Part shown: piece after piece, positions 32,190 through 35,050 of the stretch
Position numbering within the stretch: position 1 is the stretch's first letter
Layout: the number at the start of each line of letters is the position of its first letter
IMG/VR virus record: IMGVR_UViG_3300044612_003363
Coordinates: 1-35,050 of that record
DNA: 35,050 nt
Source of the DNA: a virus
Reading direction: 5' to 3' (one strand)
The notes under the pieces: model-generated
Databases searched by the model: none
Told to the model about the DNA's origin: nothing
What the model saw: the letters and a program-made list of their open reading frames with translations, nothing else
Translations under genes and position numbers: made by a program

Positions 32190-32970
32190 GTTCTGTTTCT
32201 TTTATTTTTTCATACAGTTCAAGGTCTATTTCAATTTTTGAATATATTTTTGATTTGTGTTGCCTGCTTATTCTAAATGTTGGTTTAGGGGTTTCGTTAA
32301 TTACTGAATTGTTATTAGACATTCTGATTCCATATAAATCAAATAAAATCTTATTTATTCTTTCTACAAAAAAAGCCCTATTTTCTAAAGTCCCTATTAT
32401 TATTTTGTCTAATCTTTTACTTAATTCTGAATAAGACTTCGGCTTTTCTACAAAGAACGCTTGATACCTGGCTTCAACCAAGTTCCCATATGAGTCTAGA
32501 TAGGGTTCATTTTCAATGCATGCAATTTTGGAGAACAAAAAACAAGACTGTGGATTATTGCATCCAGAAATTCCTTCAAATTGAGTATTGAATTCGTCAT
32601 CATTATTTAAGAATAAGTCTAGAAATTCTTCGGTAAAATTAACTCCAGACTGAACTGCTGCATATTTCGCCAAACTTAGATACTGCTCAAATGGTTCTCT
32701 TATTATGGAGAATGTTATTAAATCATCCACCAATGCAATCGGATTTCTGGCAAAGTGCCCACATATTATGTCGTATGAATCTGCTATTGATGGGTCAAAA
32801 ACAAACTCGAATTTATCACCTTTATGCTGTGACCGGTTTGTATCCTGCGCATATACTTTTGGCTTATTTTTTAACAGACTTCTCGATGAGGCATCAATCA
32901 ATTCGTATTGCATTTTGATGCCAGATGTTTTTGGTATATGTAAGAAATAAAGTTTTTTACTTTTGAACAT
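32182..32970 (-). CDS. Sulfotransferase-like protein 2
   Basis: A 262-residue paralogue of the next gene downstream, with HIPKTSGIKM (residues 11-20), GHFARNP and SIIREPFEQYLSLAKY (residues 88-103; R91, S99) in the same order. The C-terminal half is divergent and rich in Lys/Glu/Ile, which should set acceptor choice. The two are tandem and overlapping, and this gene also overlaps the upstream prolyl-hydroxylase-like gene by 14 bases. The pair looks like a duplication within one operon. A role in sulfating polysaccharide or a small molecule is inferred. Confidence 0.7.
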   Translation of the reverse strand: MFKSKKLYFLHIPKTSGIKMQYELIDASSRSLLKNKPKVYAQDTNRSQHKGDKFEFVFDPSIADSYDIICGHFARNPIALVDDLITFSIIREPFEQYLSLAKYAAVQSGVNFTEEFLDLFLNNDDEFNTQFEGISGCNNPQSCFLFSKIACIENEPYLDSYGNLVEARYQAFFVEKPKSYSELSKRLDKIIIGTLENRAFFVERINKILFDLYGIRMSNNNSVINETPKPTFRISRQHKSKIYSKIEIDLELYEKIKETEHE

Positions 32971-33580
32971 CCATGGCCGCCATCTCCATCAATATCTTAT
33001 GTTTTACTGGAATCCAGAAATGTGGAGAAGTGTACCTAACCCCATCCGTGACTTCAGTAACCCCGTGAGCGTACATGTTTGTTGATGGGAAAAAAACCAG
33101 CGTTCCAGGTTGTGGCTTCATGTGAATGTTGTATTTTGGAAAGAAAAGTTCCCCACCCTCGTAGTCGTCATTTAGGTAGATAATTGAGCCGTAGTCGACT
33201 ATGTAGTTATATCCAGGCCAACCATCTGCCGTTTCCCCATCTGCGTGGATGGCTTGATTTTCACCAGTGTTCCATTTTCTTATTCCTGGCTTTGTTCTTT
33301 CAAGAAATCTGCCAAATTTATACTGCACTTCATGCTGTACTGCATCTACGTATTCTTGCATTATTGAAAAAATTTCCGGAGAATTTTTTTCAATCAACTC
33401 TGGAGTATGAATACTGTCAGTCCCAAGCTGGCTTTGAGACTCCCATTCTTTGGTCGAGCGGCAGTAATCAAGTATTTTTGCAAGGTGTTCTTTGGTTATA
33501 AAATTTTCTTTTATTACTATGTTTGATGGGTCGGCAAAAGGGAGACTATCAAGCTGCAATGATTCGTCCCGGAAAATCAT
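32957..33580 (-). CDS. Prolyl 4-hydroxylase-like 2OG-Fe(II) oxygenase next to PPFF-repeat gene
   Basis: A 207-residue P4H-type oxygenase. Ligands: H112-A-D114 (NQAIHADGET), H172 (YAHGVTEV), and R182 (DGVRYTSPHFW) for 2OG. The GG strand is YEGGELFFPKYN followed by MKPQPGTLVFFP. It is related to the 30798 gene. GAGG lies seven bases before ATG 33580, and only about ten bases separate it from the FN3 gene whose C-terminus is a PPFF repeat. Because P4H-type enzymes hydroxylate Pro-rich peptides, the adjacent repeat is a likely, though unproven, substrate. Confidence 0.85.
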   Translation of the reverse strand: MIFRDESLQLDSLPFADPSNIVIKENFITKEHLAKILDYCRSTKEWESQSQLGTDSIHTPELIEKNSPEIFSIMQEYVDAVQHEVQYKFGRFLERTKPGIRKWNTGENQAIHADGETADGWPGYNYIVDYGSIIYLNDDYEGGELFFPKYNIHMKPQPGTLVFFPSTNMYAHGVTEVTDGVRYTSPHFWIPVKHKILMEMAAMDVQK

Positions 33581-33590
33581 CCGGAAACCT

Positions 33591-34834
33591 CACTTAAATC
33601 CAGGACCAAATGGTGGTGGGAAGAAAGGTGGAAAGAATGGTGGGAAGAACGGAGGGAAAAACGGAGGGAAGAAAGGTGGGAAAAATGGAGGAAAGAAAGG
33701 CGGGAAAAACGGCGGGAAATAAGGAGGAAAATACGGTGGCGCAACTGGTGTTACCGAGTTTGAAGGCGCAGAAGCCTGTGAACCGTAAGCATTAGACGCA
33801 GTAACTGTGAATGTGTAAGCAGTACCGTTGGTAAGGCCAGTAATAGTGATTGGTGATGTTCCAGTTCCAGTAAGACCACCTGGGGAAGACGTTGCAGTAA
33901 ATGTTGTCGTTCCAGTTCCTGCAGCTCCAGCGGTATACGTAACAGTTGCTTGAGCGTTTCCGCCAGTAGCAGTACCAATGGTTGGAGCTCCAGGCCTATT
34001 TCCCGCTGTAACCGAGTTTGACGAAGAAGAGTCGGCTGTTCCGTAAGTTGTGGACGTTCTCACAATAAACGTATAAGCCTGCCCTGCTGTCAAGCTGGTT
34101 GCTCTGATTGGACTTGTCCCACTGAACTGCGCACCACCTGGACTTGCTATTGCCGTATAGGTTGGTGAACCTGTTCCTGCGGAACCAGGTGTAAACGGCA
34201 CGTCAATAGCTCTATCCACATTTTGCACTATCGCAGCAGTTCCGATTGTTGCAGCGGTTGGTGCATTACCTGCTGTCACAGAGTTGGAAGCAGCGGAAGT
34301 TGAAGAACCAAATAGGTTTGATGCAGTTACAGTAAACGTGTACGAGGTTCCAGCAGTAAGACCAGTAACACGAATTGGACTGGCCCCAGTGGCCGTTATC
34401 CCTCCGGGTGATGAAGTCGCAGTAAATGTAGTTGCACCAGTTCCAGCCGCTCCAGCGGTGTAGGTGACGTCAACTTCTCTGTTTGCATTCTGGACTATGG
34501 TCGCTGTTCCGATTGTTGGTGCGCCAGGGTTCTGTCCTACTGCAACAGAGCTAGTTGTAACTGTGTCTGAGGATACGCCATAGTTTGTTGTAGCTACTAG
34601 CGTGAATGTGTAACTGGTTCCAGCAGTTAAACCAGTAACAGTTATTGGTGAGCTTGAAGCTGATGCGCTAACGCTTCCAGGGTTTGATGTGGCTATATAG
34701 GTGATTGCGTCTTTACCAATATATTCAGAAGGAGTAAAAGATATTGCGGCAGCAGTGCCTACGCCAGTGTTCGTCGCCGTTACGTTGGTTGGCGTTGTTG
34801 GCTTTTTACCACCACTATCTTTTAGTGCTTCCAT
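33591..34834 (-). CDS. Four-FN3 protein with C-terminal PPFF repeat tail
   Basis: A 414-residue protein. Four FN3-like units span residues about 14-100, 104-192, 193-280 and 281-362; units carry SPITVTGLTAGTSYTFTVT and ATSSPGG repeats and closely resemble the FN3 units at 15621. Residues 366-414 are two PPYF, then eight PPFF units and PPPFGPGFK, probably a polyproline-II rod with aromatic faces. No signal peptide. It is probably a virion fibre, baseplate decoration or adhesin. It starts three bases after the stop of the upstream fibre gene. The exact stop may be one base off from 33591 because the local base count is hard to fix by eye. Confidence 0.78.
33605..33740 (-). repeat. 12-bp tandem repeat encoding PPFF/PPYF
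   Basis: About ten 12-base units of the general form (coding strand) CCNCCNTTTTTC encode PPYF or PPFF. Third positions vary, so the repeat is kept at protein level. Its boundaries here are approximate. On the plus strand it reads as GGNGGNAAGAAN-type purine-rich repeats. Confidence 0.75.
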
Positions 34835-34837
34835 GAT

Positions 34838-35050
34838 TTACGCCGAAAGGTCTCCGATGAGCACCCAGGTATCTGCTGCTCGTTTGATTAGCGTAGCACC
34901 AGACCACTGAGCGCGAAGCTTACGTCCTGGAGTTGCGTTAATCGTCACACCAGAGCCTTGAGTGACAGTGCACTGTCCTGAGCCGGTCTGAATAATCGTG
35001 ATATGGGTTCCGGTTGGGAAGAGGACGGTTGAGTCTGGCGGAACCGTCAA
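34838..35050 (-). CDS. Tail fibre-like protein, C-terminal part (truncated by window edge)
   Basis: The last 70 codons of a fibre gene whose N-terminus lies beyond the window. The visible part (TVPPDSTVLFPTGTHITII...GATLIKRAADTWVLIGDLSA) is clearly homologous to the C-terminal domain of the fibre at 14584 (TIPPESAVSWPSGTQIVIF...WILFGDLSAT). The stop TAA is followed by the FN3 gene start after three bases, the same fibre-then-FN3 order as at 14584-17480. The apparent TTG at the edge is not a real start. Confidence 0.7.
   Translation of the reverse strand: MTVPPDSTVLFPTGTHITIIQTGSGQCTVTQGSGVTINATPGRKLRAQWSGATLIKRAADTWVLIGDLSA

Noticed and set aside
33492-33722. Plus-strand ORF encoding GGK repeats
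   Set aside because: It is the antisense reading of the PPFF repeat and of the end of the oxygenase gene; the sequence is pure repeat.
1-35050. tRNA genes, CRISPR arrays, integrase or insertion sequences
   Set aside because: No cloverleaf-like segment, regular spaced repeats, or transposase/integrase motif was seen; covariance model scans would be decisive.

Overview
The window looks like part of the genome of a contractile-tailed bacteriophage (myovirus morphology), probably from an aquatic bacterium. A tail and baseplate operon occupies the left half. The right half is an unusually dense island of metabolic or modification genes, dominated by Fe(II)/2-oxoglutarate (2OG) oxygenases. No RNA genes, integrase, transposase or CRISPR array were seen. 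No stretch longer than 300 bases is without a gene.

Layout. (1) 42-14543, plus strand: sheath, tube, tail assembly chaperone with a -1 frame extension, tape measure with a C-terminal M15-type peptidase motif, a tube/baseplate connector, hub, OB-fold spike, gp25-like wedge, baseplate J, and a gpI-like wedge protein. The order matches P2/Mu/XkdP-type and actinophage contractile tails more than the T4 tail. (2) 14584-17480: a tail-fibre-like gene with decapeptide repeats, followed by a glycine-rich/FN3/cysteine-rich protein. (3) 17520-18339: three small phage proteins, two of them of types I recall from cyanophage-like genomes. (4) 18458-22865, plus strand: membrane fatty-acid desaturase, a small lipocalin-like protein, a glutathione-peroxidase-like protein, two tandem 2OG oxygenases, and a short Rossmann protein. 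(5) 22862-33580, minus strand: nine more 2OG oxygenases, a methyltransferase-like protein, a DUF6065-like protein, two sulfotransferase-like proteins and several small unknown genes. (6) 33591-35050, minus strand: an FN3 protein ending in a long PPFF repeat, and the 3' end of a second fibre gene related to the one at 14584.

Two fibre + FN3 gene pairs therefore flank the modification island in opposite orientation. One prolyl-hydroxylase-like oxygenase lies directly next to the proline-repeat FN3 gene. A working hypothesis, not proven here, is that some island enzymes modify the phage's own adhesins while others (desaturase, sulfotransferases, methyltransferase) alter host surface molecules or metabolites.

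Expression signals. Tail genes mostly have Shine-Dalgarno sites or overlapping start/stop codons. Several genes lack a Shine-Dalgarno site and instead have a TANNNT box, often preceded by TGN, ending 6-8 bases before the start codon (2070, 18458, 19424, 25355, 26664, 26875, 28537, 30259, 31424). This is the layout of leaderless transcripts driven by an extended -10 promoter. Leaderless mRNAs are common in Actinobacteria, which together with FN3-rich fibres makes a low-to-moderate-GC freshwater actinobacterial host plausible. A cyanobacterial host cannot be excluded.
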